From: Nomia melanderi
Lineage: Eukaryota; Arthropoda; Insecta; Hymenoptera; Halictidae
Direction of reading: 5' to 3'
Length of the DNA stretch: 64,000 bases
NCBI RefSeq assembly: GCF_051020985.1
Contig: NC_135002.1
Location: 2,728,001 to 2,792,000 of the forward strand
In this document: in pieces, positions 1-11,168 of the stretch
Numbering within the stretch: the stretch's first letter is position 1
Layout of the letters: each line of letters starts with the position of its first letter
Program-made: the position numbers and the translations under genes
The notes under the pieces: generated by a model
Seen by the model: the letters and a program-made list of their open reading frames with translations, nothing else
What the model was told of the DNA's origin: nothing
Database searches by the model: none

Positions 1-482
1 GGAACTTGGAACTTGGAACTTGGAACTTGATACTGTGAAACTTTGGATCTTAGGGACTTTGGAACTTTGGAACTTTGGAACTTTGGAACAGTGAAACTTT
101 GAAGCTTTGAAACATTGAAACTTTGAAGCCTTGAAGCTTTAAAACTTTGGAACTTTGGAGCTTTGAAGCTTTGGAACTTTGAAACTTTGAAGCCTTGAAG
201 CTTTAAAACTTTGGAACTTTGGAGCTTTGAAGCTTTGGAACTTTGAAACTTTGAAACTTTGAAACTTTGAAACTTTGAAACTTTGAAACTTTGAAACTTT
301 GAAACTTTGAAGCTTTTAAATTTTGATGCATTGAAACTTTGGAACTTTGAAACTTTGAAACTTTGAAACTTTGAAACTTTGAAACTTTGAAACTTTGAAA
401 CTTTAAAACCTTGACGCTTTGAAAATTTGATACTTTGAAACCTTGAAACTTCTGAACTTTGAAACTTCGGAACATTGAAACT
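1..482. repeat. AACTTTG minisatellite array 1
   Basis: Near-continuous repeat of AACTTTGGA/AACTTTGAA (about 9 bp period with GCTTTGAAG variants), running off the left edge of the window. The cleanest stretch is about 235-310. It creates an artificial Lys/Phe/Gln/Ser-rich open frame on the minus strand (203-475) that I do not treat as a gene. Confidence 0.95.
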
Positions 483-1620
483 CTAGAAGTTAGAAACTTC
501 GAACCTTCAAATTCTCAGATTTATAAAACCATGGAATTAAATTTGAATCAACTACCACAAACGCACACACACCTGCCACGCGACATAGATCGAATATAAT
601 CCATTCGAAGGATCGGCCGGTAAGAATAACGGTCGTCCGTAATAATTTCTCTTGTTGATCGATATTCCAAACGATCCCCGGTCGGATCGGATCATTAGTA
701 GCCGTGGTTCGGTTTATTAACAAGCAACCAGCGATGGAAATCAGTACGCTCGGATTTAGAGATCGATTTATCATCGTGGATCGACGTATCTCCTCCTAAT
801 GCTTTCCGATCGCTCGTGAAAGTCGCTTAATCGTGTTTCGTACACGAGAGGGTGGCTGCCGCGCTCCCGACTCCTCCATTTTTGTCTGTCTCCCTTTCTT
901 TTTCTGCCGGTCGTTTTTTAACCACGGGACGTTGTATTTAATTAAGCCCGTCGTTTCGTAGTTTACGAGTCGGTGTCTGCGCGGAGCGCCGATCAAAGGA
1001 CCCGAAGTGTCGAAACTCGCAGCACGAAACTCGCTCTCGGTCGCCGATTCTTCTTTTTCACTTCGTTTTTCTCGGTTTCTCTTTCGCGGGATTTAATTAA
1101 GAACCGTCGCGTATTAAATATTACGGGGGACTGACGGGCGAGCGCGCGTCGATTTGAATGGGACGACGAGTTTCTCTCGGGGATTGGTTCGCACCTATTG
1201 TGCTGATAATTTATTCATTGAATGCGAACCAGTTTTTCTGGGGACGCCGCGGGAGAAAAGAACGTGCGACTTTGTTACCGTGTGATTGGAACTGTAATTA
1301 AGCTCGATTTTCGATGCACTGCAGAAAGCTCCAGTCGAACCGAGTACTGGAGTGCCTCGCTAATTGTCGATGAGTACTGCAGCTTATTCAACAGTTATTT
1401 TTTATTATTCCTCTAAATTTTCCGCTGAATCGTTTAAAATTTCATTGCTACAGAATATTCGTTTATACACACCAGTAATCTAGTATCGAATCGCTACCGT
1501 ACTCTAGACTTTACTTACTCAATACATACCTCCTATACCGAACTAATCCCGAAACAATACAACCGACACAGCAGTTGCTCCAAAGTTCCACTAACCAACT
1601 ACAGTAACTGCTTCGCTTCT
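483..1620. other. no recognised feature; CpG-rich island then AT-rich stretch
   Basis: 560-1300 is CpG-rich (GATCGATC and TCGCG-type words) with several small open frames on both strands but no recognisable protein. 1400-1620 is AT/C-rich and featureless. Confidence 0.5.
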
Positions 1621-1624
1621 TGTC

Positions 1625-2322
1625 CACTCCAATTACTCTCTCATTTCAAACTCTCTAACCCACCTTGCAATATTACATCTACACAACGTTCCACGCGTCT
1701 CTACAAAAAGCAACGCCGTCACAAAACCACTGACCCACCGCGCTTCTTGTCCACTACAATTACTCTTCCATTCCATACTCTCCAACCTACAATCGTGCAA
1801 CGTTACATTCAGACAAACGCCACGCGCCATCACAAAAAGGAATTCCATTAGAAAACCACGGAGCTGCCTCGATACTAGTAACAATTCTCACGTGAACTTC
1901 TTCAGCAACTTTGACGCGGTCATTTAGCAGGGGTCGCAACGTTGCATTCAAACAAACGCCACGCGCCCCCACAAAAAGATATTCCATTAAAAAACCACAG
2001 AGTTGCCCCGCTACTAGTAAACCCTCCCATATAAACTTCGTTACCGATTTTCGCACGTTCATTCAGCAGGGGTTGCAACGTTGCAGTCGGATAAGCGGCA
2101 CGCGTCCCCACAAAGAAAATTCCATTAGAAAACCACAGAGTTGCCCCGCTACTAGCGAATCTTTTCATAGCAGGCGTTGCAACGTTACATTCGGACGAGC
2201 GCCACGCGCCCACAAAGAAAATTCCATTAGAAAACCACAGAGTTGCCCCGCTACTAGCGAATCCTCCCATCTGAACTTCTTCAGCGGCTTTCGCGCGGTC
2301 ATTTAGCAGGGGTTGCAATCCC
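1625..2322. repeat. tandem repeat, ~104-139 bp units
   Basis: The block AGCAGGGGTYGCAACGTT recurs at about 1925, 2064, 2168 and 2304. Blocks reading AATTCCATTAGAAAACCAC and GTTGCCCCGCTACTAG recur between them. Earlier, more degenerate units reach back to about 1630. Unit length varies because internal sections were lost or gained. Confidence 0.85.
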
Positions 2323-2700
2323 GTCGCGGCGCTAAGAGACGGAGTCCGGCGGCTCGCCGCGGAATCCAGAATGCAGCTCCATTTATGCGGCCCGCCCCCC
2401 GCGTAAATACACGTTCGCGTGAAACTGCCTCGGCCGGGCGAGGGGGCGGGGAGGGGTAAAAGCCCCTCCGGTGGCCGCGGTTAATTCCTGGCAAGGTGCG
2501 CATAATTCTCGTCCGACTGGTCGCACAATGCGAGCGGCGGTTCCGCGCCGCTTACCGGCGTAGCTTCGGTTTAATTTATACATGCCGATGTGCGCGCTGT
2601 CTACTTCGCCGTGTCTAACGTATGTTGCCGCGCACTGCTGCCCGGCCAGCCCGCCGTTGGTAGGCGTGCGTGCCGGGTTCAAGGGCGGGGATGAAGAGCT
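2323..2700. other. GC-rich island
   Basis: Very GC-rich, with a C/G-run section at about 2390-2480. Short open frames on both strands are Arg/Pro/Gly-rich composition artefacts. It sits between an A/C-rich repeat on the left and G-rich DNA on the right. A regulatory role is possible but unproven. Confidence 0.4.
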
Positions 2701-3300
2701 TTATTAACCCTTTTGTACTTGTGTCCGAGCGGTTCTGTTCGGGATCGGGGAAAGGAGCGATGGTTTCGTTTTGTTTCGGGTCGGGAATCGCCGATGTTCG
2801 GCTGCGGTTGGACGGTTGTTAGGGGTGGTTCCGCGGGAATGAGGGGTTCCGGGGATTTCGAGCGTGAAGATTGAGTGCACGGGAGTTTTCGGTGTTCCGT
2901 GGAAAATTGGGGAGAGTTTGATGCGTTGAAATTTCGAATGATGGGATCCCGTGCGTCGAGGAGGGGATTCCGAGCGTTGAAAATTGGGGCGATGCAAATT
3001 GAAGGCGCTGATTATCGGGATACTGTTAGTTGTACGCGACGTTTAGCGTGGAAGTTCCGTGCGTGGGAAATTGGGGCGAGGCGGATACGCGTTGAAGTTC
3101 CAAGCGAAGGAAGTTCTACGTGTAGACAGCTGGAATGAAGGGAATCCTACGTGCAGAAAATTGGAATAAGGGAAATCCTGTAGAAAATTGAGACAATGCG
3201 AACTCTACGCGTTGAAGTTCCATGCATAGAGAATTCGAGCTGAGGAAATTCCATGTATAGAGAATTGGAGCAGAAGAAAGTCTACATTTAGAAGTTTAGA
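2700..3300. repeat. degenerate G-rich minisatellite
   Basis: Recurring GTTGAAATTCCGTGCG, GAAAATTGGGGCGA and GTAGAAAATTGGAG words at roughly 30-45 bp spacing. The words resemble the cleaner ~32 bp family at 7135, 12860 and 15850, so this may be an old member of it. Confidence 0.6.
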
Positions 3301-3661
3301 ACGACACAAGTTCTCCGCATAGAACATTTGCAGGGAAGCAAAACAATGAGACCTCCGCGCACGTAAATTGACAATAACGATCATTCCACGCATGGACCTT
3401 CGGCGGACTCTTATCCAGATAATCCGCGCAAGAATTCAACTCGTAAACAACTCGCGTAGAACCTTGAAGCCTAGGCTCCACACACAATTCTACGAGCGAG
3501 AGCCACGCATAAAGCACGTCCTACGCAGGCCGACTGAAATCCAAGGAAACAAGATAACGCGAACCTCGATCGTTCGACCAACGCGCTCGATACCCTTAAC
3601 CCTGTCCGGACGAACCTTAACTCTTTTCGACGAGAGCAAATTTTCATGTAACCGGTAAATA
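3300..3661. other. A/C-rich stretch, nothing recognised
   Basis: The + strand is A and C biased here, opposite in skew to the G-rich block on its left. The open frame at 3368-3658 has no recognisable motif. Confidence 0.4.
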
Positions 3662-3995
3662 TTAACCGTTTATGGAACTTCTGAAGTTTAAGACTTAAGA
3701 TCGTTGGGACTTTGGAAATTTAGAGCTTTGGATGTTGGGAGATTTGGAACTTGGAACTTTGGAAACTTAGAGCTTTGGATATTGGGAATTTTGGAACTTG
3801 GAACTTGGAACGTTGAAACTTTGAAACTTTGAAGCTTTGGAACTTTGAAACTTTGAAGCTTTGGAACTTTGGAACTTTGAAACTTTAAAGCTTTGGAGCT
3901 TTGGAACTTTGAAACTTCGGAACCTCATAACTTTGGAACTTTGCAACTTTGCAACTTTGAAACTTTGCAACTTGGCAACTTTGAAACTTTGAAAC
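3662..3995. repeat. AACTTTG minisatellite array 2
   Basis: Same repeat word as 1-482 (GAACTTTGGAACTTTGAAAC and variants GCTTTGGA, GCAACTTT), in the same orientation, 3.2 kb further on. The left third (3670-3790) is more diverged and includes TTAGAGCTTTGGATRTTGGGA. Confidence 0.93.
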
Positions 3996-3999
3996 TTTG

Positions 4000-4578
4000 T
4001 TTATATTTATATTTTTATTTTAACCGTTAAATCGCGGACAAATGAGTTAAATTCTGAAACTGTGAGAGATCAATTCCTAGTTCCCTTTTTTCTTATTAAT
4101 TAAGCAATATAATTTAGCTTCATCTGCTGAAGGTTTTGCATATTCCACGGAATCTTCGTCTGAAAATCGTTAGAGTTTGTACTCTGACAAACTTGCGAAG
4201 CTACAAGTATGTGTTTAAGTCTGTCGAACTTTTATTATACGCGTTGCACTCGACAAAATTGCAAAAAAGGCTCGAACCCATCGTTTGCAGCGATGTCTGC
4301 CTCGCTGCAAGTTTCTATGCATATAGGGACCATAACACTAACCGCACCTGCATTTTTCCTGTCGTAACCGGTCAGATAACTGGCTGTAAGATAACGATAA
4401 ACAAGTTAAAAGATAAACTTACACGAGAAATAGAGACAGAAGGAAAGGCAAAAATTGAACTGAGTAACCGATAAGGTTCTGCACTGCAAACTCACCCTTC
4501 TTGTATGTAAAATTCCCCCTTTTGCAAATCGAGTTCTTCCACATCTATATTTCATGAAAAATATCGTGAAAGGGTCCA
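4000..4578. other. AT-rich stretch with a possible MITE remnant
   Basis: 4115-4175 (GCTTCATCTGCTGAAGG followed by GGAATCTTCGTCTGAAAA) resembles the internal/terminal part of the CGTCCGCAAAGGG-ended MITEs at 21470 and 48010. Otherwise nothing is recognised. Confidence 0.35.
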
Positions 4579-4826
4579 CCCTTTGCACTCGAAATTTTTT
4601 CACTTGAAGTATTCTATACTTCCTAATTAGATATAGAGTTTCTTTAACAAGATTCTTTAAAATGAATTTAACACGAAATCATACATAAATTAGACACCAA
4701 AGCTATTTTCTTTCAATATTTCACTTATTGACGCAGTACACAAAAGTTAATGGTAAATACCAAAGTTTATAGTTTCACCGCGTCAGATCAAATGGTGACT
4801 CTCAGTCACCTCTCAAGCGCAAAGGG
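4579..4826. mobile_element. TTAA-type MITE, family A
   Basis: Starts CCCTTTGCACTCGAAA and ends with AAGCGCAAAGGG, imperfect inverted ends. The flanks are TCCA and TTGA, decayed from TTAA. Near the right end sits the palindrome GGTGACTCTCAGTCACC (about 4795-4811), also seen in other members. No open frame; non-autonomous. Confidence 0.75.
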
Positions 4827-4899
4827 TTGATTCTAAGGGTTAACTTTTGTTAATCGTTACTGGCAGTTCTTTCGAATATTTATGAGCTTTTCCTTGAGA

Positions 4900-5300
4900 A
4901 GTTACTGTCAGTGGTTGACAAGGCTTTTGCTTCGGCAATACTCAATGCCGAATCAAACTTATCAACCGATCAGCCGGGATCGTTGTCGGCGATGAGCCAA
5001 GACGCTCGTAAATCCGCGCCGATGGAAACGAGAGCTCGCGCGCGAGTCGAACGGTTTTATCGGCGCTCGATCTGGCGCGGGTTTCTACGTCGGGGAAAAG
5101 GTCAGGGCTGACGTGTGCCGCGCTCGCGCGAGCGAGCGAGTCGAACGGGCGTGGCTCGATCACGATCCGCGGATTAAATCGTGATCCGCGCCGGCCGGGA
5201 GCACGACCCTTTCGTGTAGAAGGCGATCGCTTTTGCGCGGCCACCGCAACGCCGATTCCGAGCGGATAGACGGACGAGCGGGAAATTAAAGCGAGGCGTA
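4900..5300. other. CpG-rich island with a small hairpin
   Basis: Dense CGCG/GAGCGAGC words at 5117-5145. A perfect 9 bp inverted repeat GATCACGAT / ATCGTGATC (5158-5166 and 5178-5186) has an 11-base loop. No coding match. Confidence 0.4.
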
Positions 5301-5627
5301 GACGCGATGCCAGACGACCGTCGATACGGTTCTTCGAGCACTTGTAATTATCTGAGACACGATTTCCTGCCGGTTTCCTGTTGCTCTTGTTTCATTTCGC
5401 AAGCAGGTTCATTCGATCGTTTGATTTTCGGCTTTAAGATCGACGAGAGTTTGTTCAAATTTGGATTTTTGGTTTGTGCAGTTTTCGAATGCTGGAGATG
5501 CAGTTGGGAATAGTTGAGTTGATTTTGGAATCTTTTGGAATTTTTTGGGGCGTTGTGTTTTTGGAATATTGATTGTTGATGCGATTTTTCCGCATCAATC
5601 GCGAGGATGTAGTATAAGAATGTTATA
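5300..5627. other. T/G-rich right flank of the preceding island
   Basis: The + strand is strongly T and G biased (GGATTTTTGGTTTGTG, TTTTGGAATTTTTTGGGG). No gene recognised. Confidence 0.45.
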
Positions 5628-5631
5628 TTAA

Positions 5632-5845
5632 CCCTTTGTACTCGAGAGGTGCCTCTCACCACTTGATTTCATACAGTAAAACCATAAAATTTGATATTTA
5701 ATGTTACATTTCCTATAATGCATCATTTTGAGAAATATTCGAATAAAATAGTATAATAAAATAGACTTAGTTTCACAAAATATCGATTTTATCTCATCAG
5801 AAAATGTTAAAATATTTCTAGCGAAAAACTTCCGAGTGCAAAGGG
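5632..5845. mobile_element. TTAA-flanked MITE, family A (intact)
   Basis: 214 bp element with perfect TTAA on both sides (5628-5631 and 5846-5849). Left end CCCTTTGTACTCGAG; right end CTTCCGAGTGCAAAGGG, an inverted match over about 14 bp. A TTAA target duplication and CCC termini are hallmarks of piggyBac-superfamily elements. It is too short to encode a transposase. This is one of the best preserved copies here. Confidence 0.9.
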
Positions 5846-6179
5846 TTAATATTCTGTTGTATTGATATTAAATTGAGAAGCCTATCGTAGACGAGAGAAA
5901 GGATATAGTTTCAACCTATTAACTGTGGAACTTAATTTCAATGATCTCTGATAATGCAATGAAATCAAATAACGAAGTGTATATTTGTCAAATGCATCTG
6001 TAATATATTCCAATGAAAAGCAAAAGCAAAGCAAAAAATAATGGCAAGTTTATCTGAAGAAATAATTTATCGTTGAAGGAATCAGCATCATTTTGACTTT
6101 AACCTACTTTATTGCAACCTCTACCTGTTCTAACAATTTTTTCTATATTTATTTGTGGCATCACAGTTGTACCATTTAA
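5846..6179. other. AT-rich, nothing recognised
   Basis: Simple AT-rich sequence between two MITEs. There are no long open frames. Confidence 0.4.
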
Positions 6180-6391
6180 CACTAAAACTACCAGAGGGTT
6201 CAAATGACTCATGCCTGATGCCTATTTGCAATTATTAGAAAGGCAACAAATGTATCTCTGAGAAATTATTAATGAAATTCATTTACTACGCAGATTGAAT
6301 TGCAAATCAATTGAAATCTGAACAGATGCACTCTTGGAGTTTCTACAGCGGAATTTTCAAAAGTCAATTGATGTGCTCGGTAGTTTTGGTG
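6180..6391. mobile_element. TTAA-flanked MITE, family C (intact)
   Basis: 212 bp. TTAA at 6176-6179 and 6392-6395. Ends CACTAAAACTACCAGAG and CTCGGTAGTTTTGGTG are inverted over about 16 bp. This terminal sequence differs from family A, so it defines a separate TTAA-targeting family. Confidence 0.9.
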
Positions 6392-6395
6392 TTAA

Positions 6396-6720
6396 CGTTT
6401 TGCAACTTATGAATCGTACGTATTTGGCGACTGAATCTCCGTGAATTTATCGTCTAAAACGGCGAACTCCTCGGATCGACCGCTATCCGTGCGCCTAACG
6501 GTAACCGTTCGCAGGGGAAAAAACGCTCGAGCCGATCCCCGCCCATCCGCCTCGTTAACAGGTTCCGTTTCCGAAGATTCATCCTACGCCGACACGTATC
6601 GGCCTCTAATCAATTCCAGAAAAAAGGAAGGCTCGCGATCGGGGTCTTCGAACCGCGCGATTCGCCGGCGCGGCGAACGGGAACTGTAATCGCGGTTGCA
6701 TTTTATCCCGCAGTTAGATT
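6396..6720. other. CpG-rich island
   Basis: CpG-rich from about 6420. An 82-codon open frame (6441-6689) is Ser/Arg-rich and not recognised. Confidence 0.4.
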
Positions 6721-7134
6721 TAAAGCTGCACTTTGCTGCCCCCGGGTAACGAGAATGTTCAGCGAGATGGAGGGAATAATGGGGGAAAAGGGGGACTGAA
6801 CGAGAAGGGGAAGACGGAGTGAGACGCGAAAAGGGAGAAAAACGAGCGTAAAATAGAGGAAAGGGAAAAGTGGAATAATAGTGCTGAAAACCGGGAGAAT
6901 TTCATGCGTGAACGTAAGATAGAGACTGAGGCAAAAATGAAATGAGAGCGGAGAAGAAAAATGGATTGAGAGTAGCAGAGGTAAAAAAGGTGGAAAATGA
7001 AACGGGTAAGATAGGGAAAGAGAAACTTGTAATGAGATAACAGGAAACGGGAACAAAGGACTGGAAGATGGAGGAACAAAGAGGAAATTGAAGTGGTGAT
7101 ATAGGAAAATGATGGAAAATTCAAAGCGTTGTAG
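6721..7134. other. purine-rich (GA) tract
   Basis: The + strand is nearly all A and G (words like GGGGGAAAAGGGGGAC and GAGAAGGGGAAGACGG). The long minus-strand frames of Phe/Ser/Leu/Pro come from this composition, not from a gene. Confidence 0.7.
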
Positions 7135-7630
7135 AATCGGTGCATAGGGAATTCCGAGCGTTAGAAAATCGGTGTGATGAAAATTCGGAGCGCTAAAATA
7201 TCGGTGCGATGAAAATTCGGAGCTCTAAAAAATCGGTGCGATGAAAATTCGGAGCTCTAAAAAATCGGTGCGATGAAAATTCGGAGCGCTAAAAAATCGG
7301 TGCGATGAAAATTCGGAGCTCTAAAAAATCAGTTCATAGAGAATTCGAAGCCTAGGACAATCAGCGCAATCGAAATTCGAGGCTTTAGGAAATCGGTTCG
7401 TACGAAATTCAGAGCATAGAGAAGTCGGCGCGATCGAACATTCAAAGCGTTAGAACATTGATCCGTAGGGAATTCGGCGTGATGAAAATTCAGAGCGATA
7501 AGAAATCGGTTCATAGAGAATTCGAAACCTAGGACAATCAGCGCAATCGAAATTCGAGGCGTTAGGAAATCGGTCCGTATGGAATTCGGCGTGATGAAAA
7601 TTCGCGCTAAAACATCGGTTCATAGAGAAT
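7135..7630. repeat. ~32 bp minisatellite, array 1 of 3
   Basis: Repeated unit of type ATCGGTGCGATGAAAATTC + GGAGCGCTAAAAA. The cleanest is 7160-7325 with near-identical units; to the right are longer mixed units with GAATTCGAAGCCTAGGAC and CGTTAGGAAATCG. The same unit recurs at 12860 and 15850. Confidence 0.95.
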
Positions 7631-7960
7631 TCTTATCTCACGATAATTACGATAGAAATCCAAAGGATTGAAAGACGGAGGAACAAAGAGAAAACTGAAG
7701 TAACGGTAATACAAAAAAGGACATGGTACGAAAGTAACAAAAATAACCAAACAAAGACACAGCGAATTGAACGAAGCGTAGAGAAAGATGCAGGAGAGGA
7801 GAGCAAAAACACAGACAAACGAGAAGGAAAAGAGGAAAAGACGCGCAGAGAGAAATAGACAGAAAAACTGAGTAGGAAGCGGGGAGACCGCGATGAAGAG
7901 AGGAAAAAGCAGGAAAGACTCTCTCGCAGAGGAAGAGAGAGGCAGATCAGGGATCGGCAA
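7631..7960. other. purine-rich (GA/AAC) tract
   Basis: A/G-dominated + strand (AAAGAGAAAACTGAAG, AGGAAAAGAGGAAAAG). Its minus-strand frames are compositional. Confidence 0.6.
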
Positions 7961-8500
7961 TTTTCTCTACGTGTAATTTCACCTGTTGCGCGCATCCGGC
8001 GCGAATCTGATCGCTCGGCTCGATTTGTAAAGGTAACGAGCCGTCTCGAACGGTCTCTGGTCTCGATTATCGGTGGCCAACGATCCTCTCTCTCTCCCCT
8101 CCCTCCCCCCGCCACCCCTCTCGGCGTTCCTAGTTTCCAAACGACCCACCGGGGATCGTTGAACAAACGAAAACGCGTTTCACGGTGCATGGAACTGCAC
8201 AGCTACCGACGACGCAACCGAGGCTTATCAGCTCCGCGCGGATCTTTATGCGAATTTCGATGCACCGCGCGCGGGGCGAGGGGTTGCACGGGAATTCTCT
8301 GGCTTGATACCGTGAGATTAGAAATTCATCGACGCTGCGCACGCTGCGATTTCGCTTTGGAATTCGACCGTGGAAAGGCGGAACGACTCGAACGAATGGC
8401 TCTCGATGGTTCTTTTGGCTGTGGTTCGAGGATGCGTTTCCAGAGAGGATCAGTGCGATTCTTTGGCTTTTGTTGGCTCGCTTTGTTTACTGATTGATTG
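7961..8500. other. CpG-rich island
   Basis: GC-rich with a CT/C run at 8090-8120. Open on both strands across 8130-8500 without any recognisable domain. Confidence 0.4.
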
Positions 8501-8614
8501 GTTTTGGATGCATTGATGGATGGTTGAGTCGCTTCGGAAATTCGTTCCGGAGGCTCTGTGGCGATGGTTCGTTTGTTGGCTTTCGTTTGCGCACCGAGAC
8601 GTTCGTGTTTATTT

Positions 8615-8955
8615 GTTGATTGCTTAGTGATTTGAGGGTGGGAAGATTGATAAGTGTTTAATTTTGGTTTTGGTTTTAATTGATTTGTATTTTGTAGTGA
8701 AGGTTTGGCATGGTTTGCTTATCGAGAAATCGGTGTTTAAGTGTTCAGTAATTAGAAACTTTAGATGAATTTATGATTGTTTATTTATTGAGTACTTAGT
8801 AATTTGACGATGGGAAGATTGATAAGTGTTTAATTTTGGTTTTGGTTTTAATTGATTTGTACACGTTTTTTTAGTGAAGATTTGACATGGGTTTGCTATC
8901 GAGAAATCGGTGTTTAAGTGTTGAGTAATTAGTAAAGGAACTTTAAGGTAAATTG
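8615..8955. repeat. tandem duplication, ~173 bp unit x 2
   Basis: The block GGGAAGATTGATAAGTG plus TTTAATTTTGGTTTTGG plus ATCGAGAAATCGGTGTTTAAG appears twice (from about 8640 and 8813), with a few substitutions. T/G-rich on the + strand. Confidence 0.9.
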
Positions 8956-9531
8956 ATGAACATTTATTATTTCTGACTTCTTGGAGACTCAATTTGTGCA
9001 GGTTTTCATTTAAAAAGTGAGAAGAAAGCAATGAAATATAATTTAATGAATTAAAGAGTTGCGTAGTGATCGAATTTCGATGGCCATTACCGTCGCCATC
9101 CAGTATCCCATGCAATGACGTGTACATCTCCGCGAGAACGCATGATATCGGACGCGTGATCGCGCCAATTAGCTCGTTAATTGGTCACCAGCGTAAATCG
9201 AGTTAACATCGGCCGGCCGCGAACGGTTTAATTTCGCCCGGAGCGCTCGGGCTCCACGAAATAAAATCCTTGGCTGGCCAACACCGAGACGTTGCCTCTA
9301 AAACCCCCACAATTTTCGAACACACTATATTATTATTTATTCGATAGAAAAATTCAAAAGTTCGAATCTCTACTTTACATAACTCAGTTTTTCTAATATT
9401 TCAAATTTTCCAATGTTTCTATCGAAAGCAACTCTGCTCGAATTCTGACTTCAAATAAATAGGAAAAAATATTGTTGCTTGAATAAATAACACAGTGGTA
9501 TCTTCGAAAGTTGTCAGTTTCATTTAGTTTT
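8956..9531. other. small CpG-rich block (9060-9290) in AT-rich DNA
   Basis: 9060-9290 is CpG-rich with TTAATTGG/AATTAGC words. The rest is AT-rich. Nothing is recognised. Confidence 0.35.
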
Positions 9532-9931
9532 AGTCGTGTTCGATTTAATCGAAGATTCAGTCGATTTCCGAAAAAGAAAGGGAAGAAACCGATATGCTCT
9601 TGTCGGCTCGTGTTCCATGCACGACCTTGAAGATCGCGCTTCAAGGACTCGAGGGCTCCGCAAGGATGCCGACGAAGCCCTCGAGGAATCTCCGGCGACA
9701 ATCGGTATCACTCGAACCGAACCTTCCCCGCAACGGGGAAGAAATGAAAAGAGTGTGGAAGAGGCAACATCTTGCGAGCGGCGGTCGATTAGTCACCCGA
9801 TACAAGTGCGGCCGGGTGAGACCGGAAGTGCCGCTTTATCGGCAGGATCCTGCCGATGGAGAGATCTCGGTTGTCGCCGGTTTCCTCGTCCTTCCGAACT
9901 TCCTCCGTTTCTTTCCCCTTTTAACCCTTAA
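9532..9931. other. CpG-rich island, two overlapping unrecognised + strand frames
   Basis: Frames of 131 and 133 codons overlap here in different phases; both are Arg/Ser/Pro-rich. No conserved motif seen. The second runs into the following MITE, which argues against it being real. Confidence 0.35.
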
Positions 9932-10148
9932 CACTCCAGGTTGTTTCGTAATCTATCAGCAACGAATTTTGTATAATATTCCCAGCGAAAATTAGAAATG
10001 CTACATTTCTCCGATCTTTTATTCTCCTCAGTAGAAAATTCGGATGTGTGGAGAATCGAATAATTTTAGGGTGGTTTCTTTATTATTATTCTTCATTGAA
10101 ATATTTAATATTCTAACTGGTATATTGGAGCCTACAGAGTTCAAAGGG
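9932..10148. mobile_element. TTAA-flanked MITE, family B (intact)
   Basis: 217 bp; TTAA at 9928-9931 and 10149-10152. One end is CACTCCAGGTTG, the other CCTACAGAGTTCAAAGGG. The same two ends occur in the opposite orientation at 20251-20447 and 54372-54529, which fixes the element boundaries by comparison. Confidence 0.9.
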
Positions 10149-10152
10149 TTAA

Positions 10153-10842
10153 CCTTCCCTCTTGCAAACAAATTCAGAGATTTGGCAGTCTTGCGCGAAG
10201 AATTTTCTTTTCACCTATTTTACGCTGGTATCTGCACTAATTTTTTGTTAATAATTTGGTATAAAATGATACATTTCAACAGAATCTAGAATTAATATTT
10301 TTTCAAGAATTCTAGAATTATTTTAGGTTTCCTTTTCTACGGATCGTCAATTTATTTTGAATATCGTTCGGATAAACGTTGAATTAGTATTTTTGCGAAT
10401 CGATATTAACATTTGCGTAATTACTGAGACTTATCATATAATTATTTAACTCCCAGTTAAATCGAATCGTAAGGGTCCAAAGCCGAGGGGTCGAAGATAC
10501 AATTTTAATTAAAGTTTAGCACACTCTTCGTGCATCGATCCCCGAAAATCCCCTCTCGTTGTTCGCAACGGTTATTACCCCGGGTTATTATTCCCGATCA
10601 CTTCCGATAATAAAAAGTCGGCGCTGGTAATAACGCAATTACCAGGTGTTTACTCGCCGACCCGTCTCGATCAATAATCATTTCGGGTTCAAAAGTGCGC
10701 GACCTACGCCGGGTCCATTAAGCACACGCGATTCGAGCTCGCCACTTTCGAGCTACCAAGTCACGCCCTTGCTGACACACACACGTTCAACTGATATTTT
10801 CTTATTTTATTCCTCTTCTTTTTATCATTAGAGAATGGTAAG
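10153..10842. other. AT-rich valley, then a small CpG-rich block (10490-10780)
   Basis: No gene recognised. A short CA run (10774-10785) lies at the right edge. Confidence 0.35.
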
Positions 10843-11168
10843 AATAAACAATTAATCAAGTGAGCAATGCTAAGATTGCAGAGAGAAATAATAGTCACCA
10901 GCTTAGAGTCTAAATGGATCCAGTCAAAGGTTAATTTTTTTTTACTATTGAATTCTATCATAAATAATCAAGTGAACAATGCAAAGATTGCAAAGAGAAA
11001 TAATAGTCACCAGCTTAGAGTCTAAATGAATCCAGTTGAAGGTTAATTTCTTTTTACCATTGAATTCTATCAGAAATAAAGAAATAAACAACCGAGCAAT
11101 GCAAAGATTGCAAAAAAAGAAATAACAGTCAGCAGCTCAGGGTCCGAGTGGACCCAGTCGAGGGTTAA
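10843..11168. repeat. tandem repeat, ~120 bp unit x 2.7
   Basis: Units beginning near 10843, 10963 and 11083 share AATGCAAAGATTGCA, AATAATAGTCACCAGC and GAGTCTAAATGRATCCAG. The third copy grades into a CpG-rich variant (CAGCTCAGGGTCCGAG). Confidence 0.92.

Noticed and set aside
1..482. Telomere-like simple repeat at the window edge
   Set aside because: The unit AACTTTGGA is not the insect TTAGG repeat, and a second internal copy exists at 3662-3995.
7135..7630. Regular repeats that could be read as a CRISPR array
   Set aside because: Repeats are contiguous and variable with no unique spacers, the genome is eukaryotic, and no cas genes are present. It is a minisatellite.
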